A stretch of 9,873 bases of DNA from Candidatus Krumholzibacteriia bacterium. GTDB taxonomy: Bacteria > Krumholzibacteriota > Krumholzibacteriia > LZORAL124-64-63. This document shows, piece after piece, positions 1 through 6,050 of this stretch (position 1 is its first letter; each line of letters opens with the position of its first letter). The stretch spans positions 1 to 9,873 of the forward strand of contig JAUUYW010000099.1 of NCBI GenBank assembly GCA_030590265.1, given 5' to 3'. Both the position numbers and the translations under genes were made by a program. Below the pieces are notes generated by a model. That model did not search any database, had not been told where the DNA came from, and saw nothing but the letters and a program-made list of their open reading frames with translations.

Positions 1-837
1 CAAATAGCCAGAGATCTCAAGGTGGCTCCGGAGACTGTCAACCGACACATAGCCAGAATTGGCAGGCACTGCCTCCTGTTCCACCAATGGCAGATGGATA
101 CTGCACCTCCAGTTAAAATTGTCGTTGTCGATGGCTTCGAATCATTCGAACTGAGCCAGTACCACCCTATCCATCTTCATGTAGCAGTGGAAAAGGAAAC
201 GGATTTCTTCGTCTACTTCACCGACAGTGAACTGCGGCGAAAAGGCAGGATGACCTCAACCCAGAAACGAAGACGCCTGGCGCTGGAAGCGGAACTCGGA
301 CGACCCGATCCCAAAGCCATTGAAAAAGATATGCGGGAATTGTTGGAAGTCGTGTTGGGGGATCAGCAATGGGCACTTGTTCACAGTGATGACCATCCTG
401 CTTACAGGCGTTCTATAAAGAAGTTAAATATTGTAATTGATCATCGAGTGACTCCTGGGAAAGATCATCGGGACAGGAACAATTCTCTTTGGGAAGTAAA
501 CCTCCTGGATCTATTGATCCGTCACTGCAATGCGAATCATCGTCGTGAGACGATTGCTTGGTCGAAGCGGCGTCAGGCCAGTGCTGAGCGATTGGCCATC
601 TTTTTGGTTTGGCGGAACTACATGAAGGGCCGGCGTGAGAAGGAGCGTGGGAGTCCGACGCCTGCTATGGTCAGGGGGATGATGGAGGATCGGCTTGAAA
701 TTGAAGATTTGTTGGGAATGAGATTGTTCAGGAGTCAGATTGATTTACCCCCACGGTGGAGTGAGTACTACGATCGAGCAGTCAAAACGAGAGGTCTTGA
801 TAAGGAGCGTCAGCATGAGTTGAAGTATGCATACTAG
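1..837 (+). CDS. DDE-type transposase, 5' end outside window
   Basis: The frame is open to the left edge, so the GTG at 22 is not the true start. The residues just before it (QIARDLK) belong to a helix-turn-helix that continues as VAPETVNRHIARIGRHC, a typical transposase DNA-binding segment. Any N-terminal zinc ribbon would lie upstream of the window. Counting from that GTG, a catalytic DDE triad can be proposed: D37 in VVVDGFESFE, D123 (or D124) in HSDDHPAY and E158 in SLWEVN. D123 to E158 gives the classic 34-residue D-E spacing. The C-terminal half (RLAIFLVWRNYMKGRR, then SPTPAMVRGMM, then a Trp/Tyr-rich tail) resembles IS1/ISXO2-like transposases in layout. It would act on its own insertion-sequence ends. 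The retained part shows no frameshift or stop, so it may be active. The exact IS family is not assigned because the N-terminus and left end are missing. Confidence 0.72.
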   Translation, partial: QIARDLKVAPETVNRHIARIGRHCLLFHQWQMDTAPPVKIVVVDGFESFELSQYHPIHLHVAVEKETDFFVYFTDSELRRKGRMTSTQKRRRLALEAELGRPDPKAIEKDMRELLEVVLGDQQWALVHSDDHPAYRRSIKKLNIVIDHRVTPGKDHRDRNNSLWEVNLLDLLIRHCNANHRRETIAWSKRRQASAERLAIFLVWRNYMKGRREKERGSPTPAMVRGMMEDRLEIEDLLGMRLFRSQIDLPPRWSEYYDRAVKTRGLDKERQHELKYAY

Positions 838-838
838 A

Positions 839-872
839 ATCCCCCTTTGCCTGGGAGTTGGCAAAGGGGGAT
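839..872. terminator. 13-bp hairpin between convergent transposase and kinase genes
   Basis: A perfect inverted repeat (ATCCCCCTTTGCC at 839-851 and its complement at 860-872) surrounds an 8-nt loop. It begins directly after the transposase stop and lies between two convergent genes, so it could stop transcription from both sides. Neither strand has a run of T after the stem, so it is not a textbook Rho-independent terminator. It could instead be part of the insertion-sequence end or a dispersed palindromic repeat. Confidence 0.5.
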
Positions 873-935
873 AAGGAGAGACACAATTTCAGAGGCACAA
901 CCAAAGGGAAGAAGGAATAGTGATGCGGTTCCTTT

Positions 936-2549
936 CTAGTCGAAAACCTCTCGCAAACGCTTAATCAGAACCGTAGGAGTAAAGGGTTTTTCGATCAAGT
1001 CCACTCCCTCATCCAGGCCACCCCGATGGCTCAAGGCGCTGTCAGTGTATCCTGAAGCAAAAAGAACCTTCATGCCCGGAAACTTTCTGGAGAGGTTTTG
1101 AGCCAGTTCGGGGCCACCCATTTCGGGCATGATCACATCAGTCAGCAGCAAATCCGGATTGAGATTCAGGGAATCCACCAAGGCCAGAGCCTCCATCCCA
1201 TTGGTGGCAGTGAACACCGTGTAACCCTCCCGGCTCAAGACCGTCTCAACCACCCCCGCAACCGACAAATTATCTTCTACCAACAGAATGGTTTCGTTGG
1301 CACGGAAACCCTCAGAATAAACATATTTCTCATCAGCCACTTCCGGAAGAGGCGATTCACTTGAAAGCGGCAAATAAATTTTAAAAACCGACCCCTGGCC
1401 AATTTCGCTGGTGACGGTTATTTCGCCACCACTTTGCTTGACGATGCCGAGAGCTGTGGACAACCCCAATCCGGTACCCTTACCCACTTCTTTGGTGGTG
1501 AAAAACGGATCAAAAATTCGCTCGAGATTATTGGCTGCGATCCCCTCACCCGTATCAGAAATCGAGAGTATGGCATACTCACCGATGTTCAAATGCTGGT
1601 AATCTTCTGTTTTGTCTTCATCCAGTAGAATGAAAGATGTTTCCAGTACCAAGGAGCCTTTGCTAGGGATGGCGTCGCGAGCATTGGTCACCAAATTGAA
1701 TATGACCTGCTCAATTTGGCTGGGATCAGCGAGAACGGGAAGAATTTCCTGATGGTAGTTTATCACAAATTTGATATCCTCACCCAGCACCGGTTCCAAC
1801 AATGATTCAATTTTCCGGATCAAATTATTGAGTTCAAGAACCTTGGGCTGCATCACCTGCTTGCGACTAAAAGCCAACAGTTGCCTGACCAGTTCCGTGG
1901 CGCGATCACCTGCCAATTGAATCTGTTCAAGAAATTCCAGGCCAAGGCTGCCCTCGGGCAATTCATCTTGCAACAGTTCGCCATATCCAATGATGGCCAT
2001 CAACAAGTTGTTGAAATCGTGGGCAATGCCCCCAGTCAGTTGACCAACAGCTTCAATTTTTTGTGCGTGCCGCAGCTCGAATTCCAGACGTTTGCGATCT
2101 GTGATATCCCGCCAAACAACATTCACAACCAGGTGATTGTTGAGGGGTATCGGGGTCAGCAAAACTTCCACGGGGAAAACAGAGCCATCGGCCCGCAGGT
2201 GATTCCATTCAAAGCGGTGATTGCCTTTTTCAAAGGCGATGGCAATCATTTCATTCGCTTTTTCAAACGAAGCACGACCGTCGGGTTGATATTCGGGGGA
2301 TAGTTCGGACGGATGGGTTTGCAGCAACTCTTCTTTGGTCTGATAACGCAACATTTCCACAGTGGCCTGGTTGCAATCCACGAAGGTTTCACCATCGAGG
2401 ATCAGGATTGCATCGGCGGTGCGATCAAAAAACTCATGATAACGGCTGGTATTTATTTCCCGAACACTCGGAGCCTTGGTTGAGTCCGGATGAGGAGAGT
2501 GATTTTTTTCATTGTCCGTCTGGGAGACGGGGCGTGGTTTTTGTGACAA
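936..2549 (-). CDS. Soluble PAS hybrid sensor histidine kinase with C-terminal receiver
   Basis: This cytoplasmic two-component protein is predicted to autophosphorylate on His and pass the phosphate to its own receiver domain. Numbering is from the chosen TTG (537 aa). A PAS domain spans about 35-155. The HisKA dimerisation/phosphoacceptor segment contains GGIAHDFNN with H177. The HATPase domain has an N box (FNLVTNARDA, N285/N289), G1 (DTGEGI), FFTTK and G2 (GTGLGL). A receiver occupies about 420-537, with the acidic pair in VEDN, phospho-acceptor D471 (LLTDVIMP) and K521 (EKPF). All catalytic residues are present and no membrane segment is visible. The longest frame begins at TTG 2588 with little Shine-Dalgarno signal. 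The TTG at 2547-2549 has GGAGGG six bases before it and is preferred. No DNA-binding output domain is present, so phosphate must go to a separate phosphotransfer protein or regulator, or the receiver tunes the kinase. The gene lies 162 bp downstream of the HD-GYP gene, and the ligand of the PAS domain is unknown. Confidence 0.93.
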   Translation of the reverse strand: MSQKPRPVSQTDNEKNHSPHPDSTKAPSVREINTSRYHEFFDRTADAILILDGETFVDCNQATVEMLRYQTKEELLQTHPSELSPEYQPDGRASFEKANEMIAIAFEKGNHRFEWNHLRADGSVFPVEVLLTPIPLNNHLVVNVVWRDITDRKRLEFELRHAQKIEAVGQLTGGIAHDFNNLLMAIIGYGELLQDELPEGSLGLEFLEQIQLAGDRATELVRQLLAFSRKQVMQPKVLELNNLIRKIESLLEPVLGEDIKFVINYHQEILPVLADPSQIEQVIFNLVTNARDAIPSKGSLVLETSFILLDEDKTEDYQHLNIGEYAILSISDTGEGIAANNLERIFDPFFTTKEVGKGTGLGLSTALGIVKQSGGEITVTSEIGQGSVFKIYLPLSSESPLPEVADEKYVYSEGFRANETILLVEDNLSVAGVVETVLSREGYTVFTATNGMEALALVDSLNLNPDLLLTDVIMPEMGGPELAQNLSRKFPGMKVLFASGYTDSALSHRGGLDEGVDLIEKPFTPTVLIKRLREVFD

Positions 2550-2555
2550 TGATGG

Positions 2556-2561
2556 CCCTCC
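2556..2561 (-). promoter_or_regulatory. Ribosome binding site deciding the kinase start
   Basis: On the minus strand this reads GGAGGG, followed by six bases and then TTG at 2549-2547. The alternative TTG 39 bases upstream lacks a comparable site, and no ATG occurs before the PAS domain. This supports the shorter protein with a non-ATG start. Confidence 0.65.
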
Positions 2562-2711
2562 GTTTGCTAAAAAATCGGACAGATTCAATCCGACTAGATG
2601 TCACATGCTTGCATGGTAGGGTATTTTGGGAGTCTTTTTCCAGTGTTTTATTCAATCAGGTGTTTATAAATCTGTAATGCTTATCCCCCGAATGCTTCCT
2701 GGTGGTCGTGA

Positions 2712-4034
2712 TCACGCCAACAACGTTTCCAACCCAGAAGCAAAATACTGACCATTGATCCGGAACATCTCCGTTCGCAGTTCCTCCGTTCCCCAATCCA
2801 TCAATTTCGCATGAAGCTCGGGGGCGATCAGCAAAAAGCTGGTCAGCAGGTCCGGGTCAAAATGAGTGCCCCGGCCTTCTTCCAGAATGGCAATGACCCG
2901 TTCCAGGGGCAATGCCTCCTTGTAGGGACGTTCCGAACTGAGGGCGTCGAAAACATCGGTGATGGCAAAAATGCGCGCTGTTGCCGGGATCATGTCGCCA
3001 GGGATTTTGGCCGGGTATCCATGGCCATCAAATTTTTCGTGGTGCGATCCGACAATGGCCAGGGCGTCGTGCAACCAGCGGGATCGGCCCACGATGTCCA
3101 GGCCGTGATCCACATGGGTCTTCATCACCGAAAATTCATCCTCAGTCAGGCGGCCTGGCTTGAGCAGCACATTGTCGCGGATCCCGATCTTCCCGATGTC
3201 ATGCAGGAACGCGCCCTTGATAAGACCCTGGATGGCTTTGGTCGACAGGCCTTCTTTCTCTGCCAATCGCACCGAGTAGATGGTGACACGGTAGTTGTGG
3301 GCATCGGTGTCACCGTCCCGTTTGGCAATGGCACAACCGAGGGCTTCCATCATCTCTAGATTGGCCTCAAGAAGGTCCCCCGAAAATTCGGCGAGGCGCC
3401 GGGCCAGTTTCAGGATGACAGGATACAAAAGCGTCGAGATGGCCAGAACGATCAAAACCACCAAGCCAACGGCTTGCAAAGGCTCGCTGGTCAACTCAGC
3501 AGCCGCATCAGGGGTAAGCAGGTAGACCGTCGAAACCCAAGCTGCCACCTGGCCATCGGTGCCGGCAATGGGCACCACCACATGAATGGCCACCTGATCT
3601 TCCACATGGACCAAAGAGCTAATACTTTCGCCCAGTTCAGGCCGCTGGCTGCGATCGTTGCCTACGATGGCGGCCCCTTCCACTGAAGCGGCAAGAGTGG
3701 AATCGCCAAAGACATGGAAATCCTCTTCCCGGTCGTAGAAAACTCCAGCTACAAAAAACCCGCGTTGACGGTTGAAGTCCATCTCGTTCAGACTGTTGAT
3801 GGCTTGGAAAATACTATCTTCCCGTGGCACTCCAGCAGTACGCAACCGAAGGTATTGTGCTCGGATGATGGTCAGGCGGTCCAAGGCCACGCCAACGGCC
3901 CGATCCGCAGCCAGATGGCGTACCTGGAACCAGGCCGTGCCACCGATCAATATTGAAACGGACAGGCCCACCAAAACCAACCGACGCACAAGGATGCGGT
4001 TGACGAAAGTGTGCAGGGGATAACGGTACTTCAT
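2712..4034 (-). CDS. Membrane HD-GYP domain cyclic-di-GMP phosphodiesterase with periplasmic sensor region
   Basis: HD-GYP proteins hydrolyse cyclic di-GMP at a metal centre. In this 440-aa protein a first membrane helix lies at about 19-36. A periplasmic region of about 150 residues follows (37-185, possibly Cache-like but not recognisable with certainty), then a second helix at about 186-206 and a short linker. The HD-GYP domain spans about 225-415. Its signature is intact: HDIGK with H278/D279, further histidines at 307 and 310, HHEK at 331-334, DGHGYP at 336-341 and DVFDAL at 360-365. Catalytic activity is therefore expected. The open frame runs further upstream to 4103, but that extension lies inside the HiPIP gene and is rich in His/Pro. 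The ATG at 4034-4032 overlaps the HiPIP TGA as ATGA, and the HiPIP 3' end supplies a GGGAAGAA purine run as ribosome binding site. Translational coupling to HiPIP is therefore likely. The signal sensed is unknown. Confidence 0.92.
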   Translation of the reverse strand: MKYRYPLHTFVNRILVRRLVLVGLSVSILIGGTAWFQVRHLAADRAVGVALDRLTIIRAQYLRLRTAGVPREDSIFQAINSLNEMDFNRQRGFFVAGVFYDREEDFHVFGDSTLAASVEGAAIVGNDRSQRPELGESISSLVHVEDQVAIHVVVPIAGTDGQVAAWVSTVYLLTPDAAAELTSEPLQAVGLVVLIVLAISTLLYPVILKLARRLAEFSGDLLEANLEMMEALGCAIAKRDGDTDAHNYRVTIYSVRLAEKEGLSTKAIQGLIKGAFLHDIGKIGIRDNVLLKPGRLTEDEFSVMKTHVDHGLDIVGRSRWLHDALAIVGSHHEKFDGHGYPAKIPGDMIPATARIFAITDVFDALSSERPYKEALPLERVIAILEEGRGTHFDPDLLTSFLLIAPELHAKLMDWGTEELRTEMFRINGQYFASGLETLLA

Positions 4035-4435
4035 TTTTCTTCCCAGGAAATGCAAGTGCCCAGGGGGTGGATCGGTCCTTCCATGAGGGTGCAGGTTCCG
4101 CAAAGATCACCCTTTGCTGAGGGACGCCAGAAACTACAATCCCTGCACAGCTCCGTTCCGTCAGGGGATCGAGAAACGTATTCGAAGTTCTCGCGTGTTT
4201 CGAGTTCAGCCTGGCTCAATGACGAAGTATCATTGCATGGTTCTGCTGCTTCCTGGGCCGCGTCAAGGGCACTCTTGTATTGATTGGGAAGGGCTTCAGA
4301 ACTGCTTTTCTCGGCCTCCTGATTGCCGTTGCAACCATTCAGAGCAGCCAATCCACCAGCAGCAGCGATGCCGGCCAGGCCGAATCTGCCTGCTTGTCGC
4401 AAGAAATAACGGCGACTGTATTGGGTTTTCATCAT
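4031..4435 (-). CDS. High-potential iron-sulfur protein (HiPIP), Tat-exported, probable lipoprotein
   Basis: HiPIPs carry one [4Fe-4S] cluster and shuttle single electrons in the periplasm. The N-terminus has a twin-arginine signal (SRRYFLRQAG, R8-R9) and a hydrophobic Ala/Gly-rich stretch. It ends in LNGC, a plausible lipobox with C35, so a membrane-anchored form is possible. A Glu/Ser/Ala-rich linker precedes the HiPIP fold at the C-terminus. The four expected ligands are C97 and C100 (CRDC), C115 and C128 (GTCISW). The spacings of 2, 14 and 12 residues fit compact HiPIPs. Two additional cysteines, C67 and C112, are unusual. The preprotein is 134 aa. Two consecutive ATGs follow an AGGAGGAG site; the second (4432) is spaced as well as or better than the first. 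The gene follows proS after 32 bp and overlaps the HD-GYP gene by 4 bp. The electron partner is not visible in the window. Confidence 0.88.
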   Translation of the reverse strand: MMKTQYSRRYFLRQAGRFGLAGIAAAGGLAALNGCNGNQEAEKSSSEALPNQYKSALDAAQEAAEPCNDTSSLSQAELETRENFEYVSRSPDGTELCRDCSFWRPSAKGDLCGTCTLMEGPIHPLGTCISWEEK

Positions 4436-4437
4436 GG

Positions 4438-4445
4438 CTCCTCCT
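4438..4445 (-). promoter_or_regulatory. Strong ribosome binding site of the HiPIP gene
   Basis: The minus strand reads AGGAGGAG, then CC, then ATGATG. AGGAGG lies 4 bases before the first ATG and 7 before the second, so initiation at either is possible. It sits in the 32-bp gap after the proS stop, where no terminator is seen. This suggests HiPIP is translated from the proS transcript at its own high rate. Confidence 0.7.
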
Positions 4446-4464
4446 GTTTAAGGGGACAAATTCA

Positions 4465-5943
4465 TCAATAAGACTGAGAAAACAAAACCCGCCCGATACT
4501 CTTGTTTCCACAATGCACACATTCACCCTCGGTTTCATCCCGTTCAAACGGAATGTTCCTGATGGTGACTTTGGTTTTGTCCTGGATGGCCTGCTCACAG
4601 GCGGCATCTCCACACCAATGACAATGGGCAAATCCACCATCACCTTGGAACAGTTTGGTGAAATCATCCCAGGTGTCAATCTCTACTGTGGCGTCCACCA
4701 GGCGTTGTTTGGCGCGATCGAACAAATCCTGTTGGATCCGTTCCAGCTCGGCGGGCACGGCGGTGACCAGGTCGACAATTTTTACGGCCTGTTTGTTGCG
4801 GTCATGACGCGCGGCCATCATCACCTGATCGTCCTTCAAGTCCCGAGGACCAATTTCCATGCGCAGAGGCACACCCTTGCGCTCCCACTCGGCATATTTC
4901 CAACCGGGGCGCATGTTGTCACGTTTGTCCACATGGATCGCACCCACAATGGGACGCAGTTCGGCGGCAATTTTCTCAGCGGCGGCCACCACTTCAACCA
5001 TCTCTTCGTCCTTGCGCCAGATGGGAATGATGACGGCCTTGGTGCCGGCAATGCGTGGCGGCAGAACCAAACCGTCGTCATCGCTGTGGGTCATGATCAG
5101 GGCGCCCATGATGCGGGTGGACATACCCCAGCTGGTGGCCCAGACAAACTCCACTTTGCCTTCGGCGTTTTGGTATTTCACGTCGAAAGCTTTGGCAAAG
5201 TTTTGGCCCAAGTCGTGGCTGGTCGCAGCCTGCAAGGCCTTCTTGTCCTGCATCATCGCCTCGATGGAGTAGGTTTCCTGGGCACCGGCGAATCTTTCGC
5301 TTTCGGATTTAGCACCGGTTATCACCGGCATGGCCAGAATGTCCTCGGCGAACCAGCGATACACTTCAAGCATCTGCAGGGTTTCGGCACGGCCTTCTTC
5401 AGCGGTGGCGTGGGCGGTGTGCCCTTCCTGCCACAGGAATTCCGTCGTGCGCAGGAACATGCGGGTGCGCATTTCCCAACGCATGACATTGGCCCACTGG
5501 TTGATCAGCAGGGGTAAATCGCGATAGCTCTGGATCCACTTGCGGTACTGATCCCAAATGATGGTCTCACTGGTGGGGCGAATGATGTACTCCTCCTCCA
5601 GCTTGCTCTCGGGATCGGGGATCAAATCGACCTTGCCATTGACCGTGACCTGCTTCAGGCGATGATGCGTAACAATGGCGCATTCCTTGGCAAAGCCCTC
5701 CACATGCTGGGCTTCCTTGGCCAAAAAGCTTTTGGGGATCAGCAGGGGGAAGTAGGCGTTCACATGACCCAGTTCCTTGAACTTGTCGTCCAGGGTGCGC
5801 TGGATGTTTTCCCAGATGGCATAACCGTTGGGGCGGATGACCATGCAACCCCGCACAGGGCTGTTTTCGGCCATTTCGGCGGCCGCGATGACATCCTGGT
5901 ACCAACGGCTGTAGTCTTCGCTTCGTTTCGTGATCTGAGCCAT
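4465..5943 (-). CDS. proS: Prolyl-tRNA synthetase, type 3 (archaeal/eukaryal-like)
   Basis: This class II aminoacyl-tRNA synthetase charges tRNA-Pro with proline in the cytoplasm. Numbering is from the ATG at 5943 (492 aa, the usual size of type 3 enzymes). The RPTSE loop is at 122-126. Motif 2 (RWEMRTRMFLRTTEF) is near 155-169 and motif 3 (GMSTRIMGALIMTHSDDDG) is at 273-291. An anticodon-binding domain follows from about 300. The C-terminal zinc domain has C444, C449, C475 and C478, a spacing that matches the Thermus-type enzyme, plus an extra C441. The protein ends in the conserved Tyr. The editing insertion of the common bacterial type is absent. The frame is open 96 bp further upstream, but the ATG at 5943 has AGGAAGG six bases before it and starts the family-typical MAQITKRSEDYSRWY. 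It is probably the first gene of a proS-HiPIP-HD-GYP transcript. Confidence 0.97.
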   Translation of the reverse strand: MAQITKRSEDYSRWYQDVIAAAEMAENSPVRGCMVIRPNGYAIWENIQRTLDDKFKELGHVNAYFPLLIPKSFLAKEAQHVEGFAKECAIVTHHRLKQVTVNGKVDLIPDPESKLEEEYIIRPTSETIIWDQYRKWIQSYRDLPLLINQWANVMRWEMRTRMFLRTTEFLWQEGHTAHATAEEGRAETLQMLEVYRWFAEDILAMPVITGAKSESERFAGAQETYSIEAMMQDKKALQAATSHDLGQNFAKAFDVKYQNAEGKVEFVWATSWGMSTRIMGALIMTHSDDDGLVLPPRIAGTKAVIIPIWRKDEEMVEVVAAAEKIAAELRPIVGAIHVDKRDNMRPGWKYAEWERKGVPLRMEIGPRDLKDDQVMMAARHDRNKQAVKIVDLVTAVPAELERIQQDLFDRAKQRLVDATVEIDTWDDFTKLFQGDGGFAHCHWCGDAACEQAIQDKTKVTIRNIPFERDETEGECVHCGNKSIGRVLFSQSY

Positions 5944-5987
5944 GATTTGCCTTCCTGCAGTTTCGGATAATGGGCTATAGGGGCGGA

Positions 5988-6016
5988 AAGATAGCAGATT
6001 CCGGTGCAGGACGAAA
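5988..6016 (-). promoter_or_regulatory. Candidate promoter of proS
   Basis: On the minus strand an extended -10 element TGCTATCTT (5996-5988) is preceded by TTTCGT (6016-6011) at a 17-bp spacing. It would start transcription about 37 bases before the proS ATG. The -35 is poor, and the promoter consensus of this organism is unknown. Confidence 0.3.
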
Positions 6017-6030
6017 GGCCGAGGCTCGTG

Positions 6031-6042
6031 CATTTGCAAATG
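6031..6042. repeat. 12-bp perfect palindrome upstream of proS
   Basis: CATTTGCAAATG is its own reverse complement. It lies 8 bp after the HDOD-GAF stop codon and 14 bp upstream of the candidate proS -35. It could be an operator half-site pair for a dimeric regulator. It has no loop or T-run, so it does not look like a terminator. Confidence 0.35.
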
Positions 6043-6050
6043 TTGGGAAA

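Larger units (their letters stand above)
1..872 (+). mobile_element. Right part of an insertion sequence (boundary not determined)
   Basis: The transposase gene occupies the left edge and is the only plus-strand gene in the window. It points towards a block of seven minus-strand housekeeping and signalling genes, which fits an inserted element. The right boundary is given only as the end of the hairpin after the gene. No terminal inverted repeat or target duplication can be paired because the left end is outside the window. Confidence 0.4.

Noticed and set aside
911..935. Weak hairpin AAGGAA / TTCCTT just after the kinase stop
   Set aside because: It has only six A/T-rich pairs, an 11-nt loop and no solid T-run, so it is not convincing as a terminator.
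2604..2697. Small repeats between the HD-GYP and kinase genes: inverted CATGC/GCATG at 2604-2615 and direct AATGCTT at 2676 and 2691
   Set aside because: They are too short to distinguish from chance, and no promoter with both -35 and -10 elements could be placed around them.
2707..2716. Palindrome CGTGATCACG over the HD-GYP stop codon
   Set aside because: Ten bases without a loop or T-run, partly coding; most likely coincidental.
4035..4103. N-terminal extension of 23 codons on the HD-GYP protein
   Set aside because: It overlaps the HiPIP coding sequence in another frame and encodes a His/Pro-rich stretch. The ATG at 4034 has a purine-rich site and gives a normal membrane-protein N-terminus.
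4114..5517. A 467-codon open frame on the plus strand opposite proS and the HiPIP gene
   Set aside because: It is antisense to a clear prolyl-tRNA synthetase and an iron-sulfur protein. Its translation is His/Gly-rich with no domain, and no ribosome site is seen. It is a by-product of codon bias on the other strand.
5944..6039. N-terminal extension of 32 codons on prolyl-tRNA synthetase
   Set aside because: The downstream ATG at 5943 has a good ribosome site and matches the family N-terminus. The extension region contains the candidate promoter.
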